Assembly (NCBI GenBank): GCA_964367715.1
Contig: CAYIYO010000014.1
Location: 1 to 38,039 of the forward strand
Direction: 5' to 3'
From: CAYIYO01 sp964367715
GTDB taxonomy: Bacteria > Chlamydiota > Chlamydiia > Chlamydiales > Criblamydiaceae
Length of the DNA stretch: 38,039 nucleotides
Below are positions 25,803-34,890 of the stretch, in pieces; the stretch's first letter is position 1; each line of letters starts with the position of its first letter. The position numbers and the translations under genes were made by a program. Under the pieces are notes generated by a model. It was not told the origin of the DNA. It was given only the letters and a program-made list of their open reading frames with translations, and made no database searches.

Positions 25803-26756
25803 ATGGATTACATAGGAATGAAAAAAAAATCAAGCGCATGGATTTTACTCATACTTGTTTTGCTTTTTGTTGGTGTAAGAGGGTATTTTCGATTAACAGA
25901 TGATTTTCGCTTGGGAAATATCACGCATGAAATGCCGTTTCGTTCGGAGTGGGAGATTCCGCGAACGGAGGAACAAAATGTGATGCTTGAGAAAGCTTTA
26001 AATCAAAAATATTCTTACATCGGAAAGGGCGCGCAGTCCTATGCATTTGTCAGTGACGATGGAAAGTATGTTCTTAAGTTTTTTAAGTTCAAGCATTTAA
26101 GACCGACACTTTTTGTTGATAGCCTCGGCATGCTCCCCCCTTTTCATTCATACTACGAAAAGCAGGCAAAACGCAAAAACCGAATTCTTGAAGGTGTTTT
26201 TGGCGGCTATCGTTTAGCGTACGAGGTCCATCGTCAAGAAACAGGACTCCATTTCATCCAGCTTAACGTAGACTCTAATTCAGTGAATAAAGTCGTCACC
26301 TTGCGCGATAAGATTGGAATCGAACGCGATGTCGATCTCAGCAAAGTCGTGTTCATCTTACAAGAAAAGGTTGTTACTTCTCGCAATGTGATCATGGGAC
26401 TTTTAGGAGAAGGAAAAACTGGAGACGCAATAGAAAAAGTGAATGCACTTTTCGATCTTTATATGACCGAGTATGCAAAAGGGATCGTTGACCATGACCA
26501 TGGTGTTCTTCACAACACAGGTTTTTTGGGGAAAAAGCCCGTGCATCTTGACGTCGGTAAGTTGCATGCAGAAGAGAGTATAAAGGAAAAGGAACTGTCT
26601 TTTTTGGATCTCTCTTTAGTTGCATGCCGAATCTATTTACCATTAAAAGAACAGTATCCATTGGAAGCCCAAGAAATTCATCAGGCGATGAATGCGTATT
26701 TTATGCGCACATTTGGCAAATTTTATGCAGGATCCTGTGCTGCGTCTCCTGATTAA
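25803..26756 (+). CDS. Membrane-anchored kinase-like protein
   Basis: The 317-residue protein has one N-terminal membrane helix (residues 12-27). It then shows a protein-kinase-like N-lobe: a Gly-rich loop YIGKGAQSYAF (72-82) followed 10 residues later by VLKFF with Lys92. A possible catalytic loop, VDHDHGVLHNTGF (about 230-242), and a possible metal motif, VHLDVGKL (about 246-253), resemble HxDxxxxN and DFG in APH/atypical kinases, although the spacing is off by one. The catalytic part would face the periplasm if the anchor is a simple N-in helix, which would be unusual for an ATP-dependent enzyme. The substrate is unknown. An internal ATG at 25818 is an alternative start. The gene overlaps the ComF-like gene. 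Confidence 0.55.
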   Translation: MDYIGMKKKSSAWILLILVLLFVGVRGYFRLTDDFRLGNITHEMPFRSEWEIPRTEEQNVMLEKALNQKYSYIGKGAQSYAFVSDDGKYVLKFFKFKHLRPTLFVDSLGMLPPFHSYYEKQAKRKNRILEGVFGGYRLAYEVHRQETGLHFIQLNVDSNSVNKVVTLRDKIGIERDVDLSKVVFILQEKVVTSRNVIMGLLGEGKTGDAIEKVNALFDLYMTEYAKGIVDHDHGVLHNTGFLGKKPVHLDVGKLHAEESIKEKELSFLDLSLVACRIYLPLKEQYPLEAQEIHQAMNAYFMRTFGKFYAGSCAASPD

Positions 26757-27450
26757 TTCTTTTATCGATCTGCTTTATCCCCGGCTTTGCCTCTGTTGTG
26801 GGGAATTTTTATGTGGGGAGGAGCCTCTCTTTTGCCGTTCGTGTGCGGATCAGTTGGAGGTGATTGATTCGACGACGCGGTGCCCCTTGTGTTTTTCTTC
26901 CGAAATCGACCGTTCTGACCGGCTATGTTCCCGCTGTACGCGCGTTCCTTCTGCATTGAATCGGACTGTATCGGTTTTCGATTACCTTGGCCCTGCGGCG
27001 ACATTGGTAAAAAAGCTCAAATACGGCAATCAACAGCACCTTGCTGAGGGAATGGCAGCTTATATGGCAGCACAGTTGTTGCAGAGTGGAGTTGACCTAC
27101 CTGATTATCTCGTTCCCATTCCAATCACGTGGCTGCGCCACTTTGACCGCGGTTACAACCAAAGTTTGCTGCTAGCAGAGGGGATGGCGAAAATTTTGGA
27201 TCGTCCAGTTCTTCAAGCGTTGGGACGCTGCTGTGGTGACCTCAGTCAAGCGGGACTGAGTCGGGGACAGCGCCTGCACTTAGGGGCTGACTCTTTTTAT
27301 CTCAAGAAAAGGGGAATGCTGGAGGAAAAAAATCTTTTATTAATCGACGACGTGATGACAACAGGCACGACGCTAAAGCGATGTGCCGAAGTCCTTGCTG
27401 CGGAATATCCTGCGACCATTCGCGCGCTCACGTTCTGTCGCGCTTTTTGA
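26725..27450 (+). CDS. comF: ComF-type phosphoribosyltransferase-like protein
   Basis: ComF/GntX-family proteins pair an N-terminal zinc finger with a phosphoribosyltransferase fold; in some bacteria they act in DNA uptake. Four CxxC motifs (CLCCG, CRSC, CPLC, CSRC) occupy the first 85 residues, and the PRPP-binding signature LLLIDDVMTTGTTLKRC is near residues 203-219. The conserved LVPIPITWLRHFDRGYNQS segment lies between. The ATG at 26725 gives 241 residues; an ATG at 26692 would add 11 residues and lengthen the overlap with the kinase-like gene to 65 bases. A strong hairpin terminator follows. A true competence role is not shown, although pilin-like genes lie nearby. Confidence 0.88.
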   Translation: MQDPVLRLLINSFIDLLYPRLCLCCGEFLCGEEPLFCRSCADQLEVIDSTTRCPLCFSSEIDRSDRLCSRCTRVPSALNRTVSVFDYLGPAATLVKKLKYGNQQHLAEGMAAYMAAQLLQSGVDLPDYLVPIPITWLRHFDRGYNQSLLLAEGMAKILDRPVLQALGRCCGDLSQAGLSRGQRLHLGADSFYLKKRGMLEEKNLLLIDDVMTTGTTLKRCAEVLAAEYPATIRALTFCRAF

Positions 27451-27457
27451 TAAGAAA

Positions 27458-27480
27458 GCGGCAGTATCTGGTACTGCCGC
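27458..27480. terminator. Bidirectional hairpin terminator
   Basis: A perfect 9-bp stem (gcggcagta/tactgccgc) with a 5-base loop lies between the convergent comF and the small membrane protein gene. It is followed by atttcatt on the plus strand and by tttctt on the minus strand. Confidence 0.8.
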
Positions 27481-27486
27481 ATTTCA

Positions 27487-27915
27487 TTATTCGTCGCGAA
27501 CGCCTGATTTCTCTGGAGCCACTAACTGTTTAATCCCGATGGCAACAGCAGCGCCGATGAAGATAGGGTATCCGCCGATGAGGAAAAATGCTAAAAGGAT
27601 TCCTCCTAACATCAAGCTTCTTACCATTCCTTGCTCGTCGATGAATCCCTCTAAATCATGAAGGGGAACCATCAATTCTCTAGAGAAATAGAGTCCACCT
27701 AGAATACCAATTAATCCGCCCCCGTAGAAAGGTTCGAAAAAGATCATTAATATCCCTAAGATCATCAATACATATGTAATGGTATCTTTGGTGTTGCTTT
27801 TTGCGTAGCTGAATAGATCCTCGATTTTCTCATTTTTCTTCAATGAATCGAGCGTTTCTGAGAATTTATCCTTAATAGATCCCTCTTGTTTAGGATCATT
27901 CGTTTGTTTCGTCAT
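27487..27915 (-). CDS. Small hypothetical membrane protein
   Basis: This 142-residue protein has a polar, charged first 45 residues and then three hydrophobic segments (about 47-60, 66-78 and 103-125), the last two Gly-rich. I do not recognise the family. The first segment is likely cytoplasmic and could contact another protein. It is transcribed alone, convergent with comF and divergent from the secretion operon. The start codon is preceded by AGAGGGACGCTACC. Confidence 0.7.
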   Translation of the reverse strand: MTKQTNDPKQEGSIKDKFSETLDSLKKNEKIEDLFSYAKSNTKDTITYVLMILGILMIFFEPFYGGGLIGILGGLYFSRELMVPLHDLEGFIDEQGMVRSLMLGGILLAFFLIGGYPIFIGAAVAIGIKQLVAPEKSGVRDE

Positions 27916-28051
27916 GGTAGCGTCCCTCTTTTTACCTATACTCTTCTTTTTTTATGTATATCTCCTTACTTTCCATCTATCAACAAGTTTTTTAAATTTT
28001 TAAGATTTTTTTAACATTTTTATTCCATAAGGTGCATTTTTCTCGGCTTTA

Positions 28052-28060
28052 TGTTATAAT
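28052..28060 (+). promoter_or_regulatory. Extended -10 promoter of the type II secretion operon
   Basis: The sequence TGTTATAAT is a perfect extended -10 box 27 bases upstream of the first gene. A -35 box at the correct distance is weak (GTGCAT), which is typical where an extended -10 is used. Confidence 0.6.
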
Positions 28061-28087
28061 GGGCTTAGTTGTAAAAAATGGGTAATA

Positions 28088-29503
28088 ATGATTAAAACGT
28101 GGATCATTCGAGTCTATCTGACTCTTGCTACCGTCGCCGTCAGCTTATTGCTATTGGGTGCAGGGTTTTACCTTGTTCGTCCCGCAGAAATCCCCCTTCC
28201 CGAAGTCCGGCAAGAAAAAACCCTTCTTCCAAAAAATGCGTTTGTACAGCACCAAGACGCCTATAATGCCATTGGAGAGCCTACCTTTCTTTTGAACTAT
28301 GTCGCTCCCCAGATGCAACTTCCCGACTTACGTCAAAAGCTTGTTTATTATGGGCAAAATGGACGTCCCGATGCCGATCGTATGCACCCTTTTCTTCATT
28401 TCTCCTTCCTAAATGGGTTAGAGATGGGGTCGATGGCTCCAGGCACCCCTCTCTACCTTGTTTACGATAAAAATAAAGGCGGAATCTACCACTTTAGTCC
28501 GGGTAACCAAGAGACGGGACTTTGGATTGAAGCGACTCCAGATCAGAAGGATGCGCTCGTAAAGGTGAAGATGCGGGACGATAAAGGCGAAATCATTGAA
28601 ACCCCCGAAACATTTGCCGCCTTCCCCTTAAAAGAGAAAGAATATGTCCGCCAAGCCAATGCTCCTTGGGAGATTGGAAAATGGCGTGTCGATGCCACCC
28701 TTTTAGCGCGTCAAAAAGCGCGTTGGTATGGAGTGGACCGTTTCATGGAGAAGCATGGGGGCGACGAATTTAAAGAGGCAATTGGCAAAAATCGTATCGA
28801 CTTTGGCGACAAGGAAGAAGAGGGCTATTCTCTTTTTGTTAATGAAGGAACGACTTTGGTTTGGGATGGCAGTGTGTGGAAAGTGGTGAAGCCAGGCACC
28901 GACTCATTAGGAAAACCGTTGCTTGTCGTTAAAAAAGTTGAAGACCGCTTGATGAATCTCGAATTGTGGGATCCTGAAGGCAAAAAGAAAGTCGTCTTGA
29001 ATTTATTAAAGTCGATTGAGACGTGGATGCCGCGCAATATTCAAGATGAGTTTAAATTTCTCGGAGCCCGTACGCGTTCCCAATATGTCTTTGATGTCGA
29101 TGATGAAAAAATGCTGTTGAGTCCGCACGATTGGTTGATATTGACGGATGGGGGATGGAAAAAAATTGATACCCCTGAAGAAGTTGACGAATATGTCGCA
29201 AGAAAGGAGACGGGGCCGCTTTTTGTTTTTGAAGGGGTCATTCGCAAAGATGACCAACAAATTCTAAAAGGCACCATCTACAACTCCAGCCGCAGTGCCG
29301 TTCACGATGTGGAGCTGCCTGTACAGAAAGATGCATTGGTGCGTTCTCATATCGACAAAGAAAATGAACGCCGCAAAGCATTGCGTCAGCAAGGCATTCA
29401 AAAAGTCATGACAAAAAATGTTAACGGCCAACGTGCCATTATTAAAGAACCTTATAAATATAACAGTGCTTCGATGGTTCCGGACAATCCGGATCAACCC
29501 TAG
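28088..29503 (+). CDS. Membrane-anchored protein upstream of gspD (CT573-like position)
   Basis: The 471-residue protein has one N-terminal membrane helix (about residues 9-30) and a large, probably periplasmic, beta-rich domain. It occupies the position of CT573 in C. trachomatis, directly before gspD, and would have the topology of the inner-membrane GspC component that binds the secretin in classical type II systems. No PDZ or homology-region motif is recognisable, so this is a hypothesis from position and topology. The C-terminus is polar and Lys-rich. A partial palindrome copy (29506-29536) directly follows the stop codon. Transcription starts from an extended -10 promoter. Confidence 0.75.
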   Translation: MIKTWIIRVYLTLATVAVSLLLLGAGFYLVRPAEIPLPEVRQEKTLLPKNAFVQHQDAYNAIGEPTFLLNYVAPQMQLPDLRQKLVYYGQNGRPDADRMHPFLHFSFLNGLEMGSMAPGTPLYLVYDKNKGGIYHFSPGNQETGLWIEATPDQKDALVKVKMRDDKGEIIETPETFAAFPLKEKEYVRQANAPWEIGKWRVDATLLARQKARWYGVDRFMEKHGGDEFKEAIGKNRIDFGDKEEEGYSLFVNEGTTLVWDGSVWKVVKPGTDSLGKPLLVVKKVEDRLMNLELWDPEGKKKVVLNLLKSIETWMPRNIQDEFKFLGARTRSQYVFDVDDEKMLLSPHDWLILTDGGWKKIDTPEEVDEYVARKETGPLFVFEGVIRKDDQQILKGTIYNSSRSAVHDVELPVQKDALVRSHIDKENERRKALRQQGIQKVMTKNVNGQRAIIKEPYKYNSASMVPDNPDQP

Positions 29504-29505
29504 AA

Positions 29506-29536
29506 AAAAACCGATTCTTGATTTCACTTGTGTATA
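29506..29536. repeat. 48-bp palindrome family, partial copy R4
   Basis: Thirty-one bases (aaaaaccgattcttgatttc followed by acttgtgtata) are identical to the right two-thirds of copy R3. The left arm is missing; the copy begins 2 bases after the stop codon of the gene upstream. It lies in the leader of gspD. Confidence 0.85.
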
Positions 29537-29579
29537 GCTCATTTTTGCAAATGGCTTAAAATAGAAGGTTTTTATATTG

Positions 29580-32057
29580 ATGAAGATATTTAGATTGATT
29601 CCGCTCCTATTTCTAGGAACCTTTGTTTTCCCTCTCCACTCCCAGACTATCGCCGAAAAGAAGGCAAGCTTCACTAAAGGGGGCGCTTCAGGTGATTTGA
29701 GTAAAGAGATGCACCGCTATCTGCTTCAGATCAATATTGAGTTAAAGGAGCAGCAAGAGCTGTTAAGAATCCTTTATGGCGAAGTAGAAGAGCTGTATGG
29801 CAAGGCTGCAGAGGCCGTTTCTTACCAAACACTGTTAGAAGAGATCAATACCGTAAAATCCAATATTACGGTATTGGAAAATAGCTGGCGTCAACTCGCT
29901 GCGCAAAATAATACCGACGAAGAATATGCCTTGTGGCATCAGCCGGACTCGACTGTGGGGGATCTTGTGATCGACTACGGCTCCCAAGAGTTTGTCTACC
30001 TTTTTGATCCGGATATTGGTGATATTCCTTTGAGTGTGAATTCGAATATTCCAATCCCCAAAGCGTCTTGGGCGGAGATGTTGGAGATTATTCTGGCGCA
30101 GAATGGTGTAGGAGTCAGACAGCTCAATCCCTATTTACGTCAACTTTATCTTCTTCAAGATGACCATTCCGGAGTGCGTGCGATCACTAATAAGCGTCAG
30201 GAATTGGATATTTTTTCCGATAATACGAGAATCTGTTTTGTGCTTTCTCCCGATGCAGCAGAAGTGCGACGCATTTGGTTTTTCTTAGAGAAATTTGTTA
30301 ATCAACAGACGACAGAAATGCAGCTGATTGGGCGCGATATCATGATCATTGGTCCCGTCAGCGAAATTAAAGAGCTTTTACATCTTTATGATTTTATTGA
30401 AACGAATGCAGGAAACTATGACTACAAAGTGGTCTCTTTGCGTCGCGTCGATGCGGAAGAGATGGGATCTATTTTGTCGGCTATCTTCGAACAGTTTCAA
30501 GAAACCAATGAAGGTCTAGTAACCGACGGTCTAAATAAAACCACAAAATCATCTTCTCCAAAAGGAGTGAACGGATTAAAGGTCATCACCCTCGCCCATG
30601 TCGCACAAGCGCTATTTTTGATTGGAACAGCAGAAGAGATTCGTAAAGCGGAAGAAATCATCGACCGCGTAGAAAATGAGGTGGGGGAAGCCCGCGACAA
30701 AGTGATTTTCACTTATACTTCTAAGTACACAGATACCGAAGAGTTGGCGGATATCCTTGAGCGGGTCTATAACATGATGATGAGCTCTGGCGCGGGCTTG
30801 GAAATCCATAACGAAAGTAACATGGACAATGATCAACGTGTCACTGTTAATGATGTGAAGATCAATCCCGACTTCAAAACTCCTCAAGAGCTTTACCAAG
30901 ACGGCTACTATCAGGAAGGCGGATATATTGTTAATCCTGCACCGATACGTCCAGGAATGACGCGTCAGGGTAATCCGCATCCGAATAAAAATCGTCAAAA
31001 CTTCATTGTCGATCCGAAGACCGGCGCAATCGTCATGGTGGTCGAAGCCATTGCATTGAACAAATTGAAGGAATTGATCCGCAAATTGGACATTCCTAAA
31101 AAGCTCGTGCAAATTGAAGTTCTTTTGTTTGAACAACGCAATAGCAACGATACGCGTTACGGATTGAACCTCTTGCGTCTCGGCGATATGGCGTCGCAAA
31201 CAAATACAACCTCCCTTGCCTTTAACGATTTGGCTGCCTCGCCATTGAATTTAGGGGTGACCGAATTTTTCTTAAGCCGATTTAACCCCGCTAAAGGCCT
31301 GTCCGCTGCTTTTGATGTCGCCTACAAGTTTTTATTAACGCGCGATGACATCACCATTAACTCGAACCCTTCCGTTGTTACAGAAAATCAGACGACAGCG
31401 ATCATTGCGATTAATGAAGAAATCTCTGTTAACACGGGTATTTTTGAAGTGGAAACAGTCAAAGGGGTAACATTAAAAGATTCTTTTACTAGAGCCCAGT
31501 ACGGAATTACCATCAAGGTCACTCCCACCATCCACATGCGTGAAGATGGAACATGGAATGCCGATGATGATCCAACCGATTATGTCACGTTGGAAACGGA
31601 TATCACCTTTCAAACAATTTTGCCTGGAACGGATCCAAATCGTCCTGACGTCATCAATCGTCACATTGAGAATCGTGTGCGTATTGCCGATGGGCAGACA
31701 GTCATCCTTGGTGGATTGCGCCGCAAAGATACCAATGACCACAAAGAGGCCATTCCGTTCCTTGGGGAACTTCCCGGTCTTGGGAAGCTGTTTAGCAACA
31801 CGCGTTTGACGGATGCATCTAGTGAGATGTTCATCTTCCTTACTCCAAAAATCATTGCTGATCCTGCAGAAGAGCTGGTCCGTCTCCGTAACGATGAGAT
31901 GACGCGTCGCCCTGGAGATATTCCCGCTTTTATGTGTCGTCTTGTCCAAGCGCGCGAATGTGAACGCAATCGTTGCTTAAAGGGATCGATGATGATGCTT
32001 TTCGGCAGACCACCAGAGCGCTGCTTCTACCGCATAGGTGAATATGACGGCAGGTAA
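29580..32057 (+). CDS. gspD: Type II secretion secretin GspD
   Basis: GspD forms the outer-membrane secretin pore. The 825-residue protein has a signal peptide (residues 1-22, ending PLHSQT), a coiled-coil stretch of about 30-95 that is not standard in secretins, N-domain repeats (for example ITLAHVAQALFLIGTAEEIR and VVEAIALNKLKELIRKLDIP) and the conserved secretin core, including NSNPSVVTENQTTAI, the VTPTI strand and the DGQTVILGGLRRK signature. After the core a tail carries four Cys at 786, 794, 799 and 815. The ATG at 29580 is chosen over an adjacent TTG. It is followed by gspE with a 14-base overlap. I recall CT572 as the equivalent. Confidence 0.95.
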   Translation: MKIFRLIPLLFLGTFVFPLHSQTIAEKKASFTKGGASGDLSKEMHRYLLQINIELKEQQELLRILYGEVEELYGKAAEAVSYQTLLEEINTVKSNITVLENSWRQLAAQNNTDEEYALWHQPDSTVGDLVIDYGSQEFVYLFDPDIGDIPLSVNSNIPIPKASWAEMLEIILAQNGVGVRQLNPYLRQLYLLQDDHSGVRAITNKRQELDIFSDNTRICFVLSPDAAEVRRIWFFLEKFVNQQTTEMQLIGRDIMIIGPVSEIKELLHLYDFIETNAGNYDYKVVSLRRVDAEEMGSILSAIFEQFQETNEGLVTDGLNKTTKSSSPKGVNGLKVITLAHVAQALFLIGTAEEIRKAEEIIDRVENEVGEARDKVIFTYTSKYTDTEELADILERVYNMMMSSGAGLEIHNESNMDNDQRVTVNDVKINPDFKTPQELYQDGYYQEGGYIVNPAPIRPGMTRQGNPHPNKNRQNFIVDPKTGAIVMVVEAIALNKLKELIRKLDIPKKLVQIEVLLFEQRNSNDTRYGLNLLRLGDMASQTNTTSLAFNDLAASPLNLGVTEFFLSRFNPAKGLSAAFDVAYKFLLTRDDITINSNPSVVTENQTTAIIAINEEISVNTGIFEVETVKGVTLKDSFTRAQYGITIKVTPTIHMREDGTWNADDDPTDYVTLETDITFQTILPGTDPNRPDVINRHIENRVRIADGQTVILGGLRRKDTNDHKEAIPFLGELPGLGKLFSNTRLTDASSEMFIFLTPKIIADPAEELVRLRNDEMTRRPGDIPAFMCRLVQARECERNRCLKGSMMMLFGRPPERCFYRIGEYDGR

Positions 32058-33693
32058 GGAAGAGGAAAAAAGACAGGGAGAGGCCTCACAAGAACTTGTT
32101 CGCCAAGGAATATTGGCGGGTGATGATGTGGGCCGTTCTCTTGCGGAGCAGTTTGGGATGGAGATCATTGCGGACTTGTCTTCCTTCCATCTCTCTTCGG
32201 AGTATTATCAAAAAATTCCTTACAGCTTTGCTAAAAAACACGTACTCCTTCCCATCAAGCGCGAGGGAAATACCGTGATTGTGGCTGTGGCGGATCCATT
32301 AAGTCTCGAACCGTTGGAGGAGATGCGGATGATGCTCGACAGCGAAATCCGCAGCGTCTACTGCGACCGTGAGACCATCTTGATCGCAATTAACCGTTGC
32401 TATAACCAAGAAAAAGGAGCGGCGTCCCAACTGTTGGCGGATTTAGAAGAGAATCGTGAGGCAGGAGGTCCAGAAGGCGATGTGGAGGTATACGATCTTT
32501 TGGATCGCCATCGTAGCCAGGCGCCAATCATTCGCCTTTTGAACCTTATTTTAACAGAAGCGATCCAGCAGGGGGCATCCGATATCCACTTTGAGCCTTC
32601 GCCTGAAGGGCTAAAAGTCCGTTATCGTATCGATGGAGTGCTGCAGCCGCGCCATGCTCCTGCAGCAGAGTATCAGGGACAGTTGCTCACGCGCATTAAA
32701 GTCATTTCCAAGATGGACATTGCCGAGCATCGTCTTCCCCAGGATGGAAGGATCAAGCTTAAGATGGGACCGCGTGAGATCGATTTTCGTGTCAGCACCG
32801 TGCCAATCACCGGTGGAGAGCGTATTGTTTTACGTATTTTGGATAAAGGAAATGTCATTTTAGGGTTGGATTCTGTCGGGATGTTGCCTGGGACGTATGA
32901 GGCCTTTAAAAAGCTTGTGGAGCTTCCTGAAGGGATCATTTTAGTGACAGGTCCGACAGGAAGTGGTAAAACCACAACGCTCTACAGTGCAATTTGCGAG
33001 TTGTCGAATGACGAGATCAATGTGATGACGATTGAAGATCCGGTGGAATATAACCTTAAAGGCATTGCCCAGATTGGGGTTCGACCAAAGATCGACCTCA
33101 CCTTTGCAGTGGGTCTTCGCCACATTTTGCGTCAAGATCCGGATGTGATCATGATTGGGGAGATCCGTGATGTGGAGACGGCGGAGATTGCTATCCAAGC
33201 GGCATTGACAGGTCACCTTGTGATGAGTACGTTGCATACGAACGATGCTCCGTCTGCCATCACACGTTTGGTGGATATGGGAATCGAACCTTATCTTCTT
33301 TCGTCAACGATCGTTGGCATCATGGCGCAGCGTTTGGTGAGAAGGATATGTCCTGACTGTAAACAGGCGTACCAGCCGACGGATTTGGAGCTGAGCCGAT
33401 TGGGCATCAATAAAAAAGAATTGGTCAATGGTGAGCTCTATCATGGAGTGGGGTGTCAGAGCTGCTATGGATCGGGCTATCGCGGTCGTCATGGCGTTTA
33501 CGAGCTAATGACAGTCGACAATCTTATTCATAAACAGATCGTCACCAGTCCTGATGCCGTTATTTTGCGCAAGGTCGCTTTAGAAAATGGCATGATTTCC
33601 TTGCTTGCCCATGGCGCAGACTTGGTTCGTAAAGGAATTACTACGGTGGCGGAAGTATTACGCGTGACGCGCGGAATTGAAGCGCAGGAATAA
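32044..33693 (+). CDS. gspE: Type II secretion ATPase GspE
   Basis: GspE powers pseudopilus assembly at the cytoplasmic side of the inner membrane. The 549-residue protein has an N-terminal MshEN/GspE_N-type domain, then the hexameric ATPase: Walker A GPTGSGKT (303-310, Lys309), an Asp box (DIHFEPSP), Walker B DPDVIMIGEIRD, a His box (GHLVMSTLHTNDAPSA) and the zinc-binding four Cys module (CPDC ... CQSCYGSGYRGRHGVYEL). The ATG at 32044 has AGGTGA upstream; a GTG at 32038 is the alternative. It follows gspD in the order known for chlamydiae (CT571). Confidence 0.96.
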   Translation: MTAGKEEEKRQGEASQELVRQGILAGDDVGRSLAEQFGMEIIADLSSFHLSSEYYQKIPYSFAKKHVLLPIKREGNTVIVAVADPLSLEPLEEMRMMLDSEIRSVYCDRETILIAINRCYNQEKGAASQLLADLEENREAGGPEGDVEVYDLLDRHRSQAPIIRLLNLILTEAIQQGASDIHFEPSPEGLKVRYRIDGVLQPRHAPAAEYQGQLLTRIKVISKMDIAEHRLPQDGRIKLKMGPREIDFRVSTVPITGGERIVLRILDKGNVILGLDSVGMLPGTYEAFKKLVELPEGIILVTGPTGSGKTTTLYSAICELSNDEINVMTIEDPVEYNLKGIAQIGVRPKIDLTFAVGLRHILRQDPDVIMIGEIRDVETAEIAIQAALTGHLVMSTLHTNDAPSAITRLVDMGIEPYLLSSTIVGIMAQRLVRRICPDCKQAYQPTDLELSRLGINKKELVNGELYHGVGCQSCYGSGYRGRHGVYELMTVDNLIHKQIVTSPDAVILRKVALENGMISLLAHGADLVRKGITTVAEVLRVTRGIEAQE

Positions 33694-33696
33694 GCA

Positions 33697-34881
33697 ATGC
33701 CATTATACCAATACCAGGCCATTGATTCCTTTGGAAAGAAGAAGAGCGGCGTCATCGAAGGAATGAATGAAAGCGAAGTAAAAGATAAGCTTCGCCATCA
33801 AGGCCTGATGCTGATGAAGCTCGAGCCTAAAGTCGGCGTTTCACGCCGTCAAAATCTTGTTGGAGAAGACCTCATTACTTTTACCATGCAGCTCGCTCAG
33901 CTCGTTGGAGCCGGAGTTCCACTCTATGAAAGTTTATTGGCAATTGAAGAACAGTACCGGGGCGAGCGCTTTCATCGCATCATTCTTAGCCTTTGTGAGC
34001 AGGTGAAAAGTGGAAAACCCTTGTCAGAAGCGATGGCATTATATCCCGAAAGTTTTGATAAATTGTATTGTACGATGATACGTGCAGGAGAGTCTGCAGG
34101 GGCATTGGATATCGTTCTAGAAAAGTTGACCTCCTTTCTTTCTAAGCGCAATAAATTAAAAAAGCAGATCACGACAGCGATGATTTATCCTGCCATTTTG
34201 GGATGCTTTTCCTTTCTAATCATTTTGTTATTGTTAGGATTTGTGGTGCCTTCCATCGAAGGAATTTTTGAGGGGAGAGAGCTGAATACGTTTACAGCCT
34301 TTATCATCAACTTAAGCCACATTTTTCAGGACTATTGGTGGATATATATTCCTGTTATTGTCGGAGGCATTACCCTGGCAGTGTGGAAGATCCGTTCCCC
34401 TGCGGGAAAGCTGTGGCGAGAGCGCATGAGTCTTAAGATTCCCGTTCTCCGCACACTTGCTGTTCAAGCGTCGATCGCGCGCTTCACACGCACGATGGCG
34501 ACGTTGCAAGTGGGTGGATTGACAATGATTGAGTCGCTGCGCATCGCCCGCGATGTCATGGGTAATGTGGTCTTGGAAGAAGAGGTTCAGAAGGCAGAAG
34601 AAAAAATTGTCGAAGGAAGCTCTCTCAGTCGAGAACTAGGAAAATCGAAATGGATTCCAAAAATGGTCTCGAAGATGCTTGCCGTCGGCGAAGAAGCGGG
34701 AAATACTCAAAAAATTTTGAACAAAATCGCCGATATCTACGAAGATGAGTTAGAAAAATCATTAGAACGGATGATGGCGCTGGCACAGCCGCTCATCTTA
34801 GTTGTGATGGGAACAATCATCGGAATGATATTAATGGCGATATTACTGCCTTTAACAGATATTAGCAGCTTTACAGGATAG
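33697..34881 (+). CDS. gspF: Type II secretion platform protein GspF
   Basis: GspF is the polytopic inner-membrane platform that couples the ATPase to pseudopilin assembly. The 394-residue length and the duplicated cytoplasmic domain are typical; the N-terminus MPLYQYQAIDSFGKKKSGVI is the family start. Membrane segments are at about residues 165-190, 215-235 and 365-388. Each cytoplasmic half carries the conserved motif (TFTMQLAQLVGAGVPLYESL and RFTRTMATLQVGGLTMIESL). It starts 3 bases after gspE and corresponds to CT570 by position. Confidence 0.95.
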   Translation: MPLYQYQAIDSFGKKKSGVIEGMNESEVKDKLRHQGLMLMKLEPKVGVSRRQNLVGEDLITFTMQLAQLVGAGVPLYESLLAIEEQYRGERFHRIILSLCEQVKSGKPLSEAMALYPESFDKLYCTMIRAGESAGALDIVLEKLTSFLSKRNKLKKQITTAMIYPAILGCFSFLIILLLLGFVVPSIEGIFEGRELNTFTAFIINLSHIFQDYWWIYIPVIVGGITLAVWKIRSPAGKLWRERMSLKIPVLRTLAVQASIARFTRTMATLQVGGLTMIESLRIARDVMGNVVLEEEVQKAEEKIVEGSSLSRELGKSKWIPKMVSKMLAVGEEAGNTQKILNKIADIYEDELEKSLERMMALAQPLILVVMGTIIGMILMAILLPLTDISSFTG

Positions 34882-34890
34882 GAGTTTACA

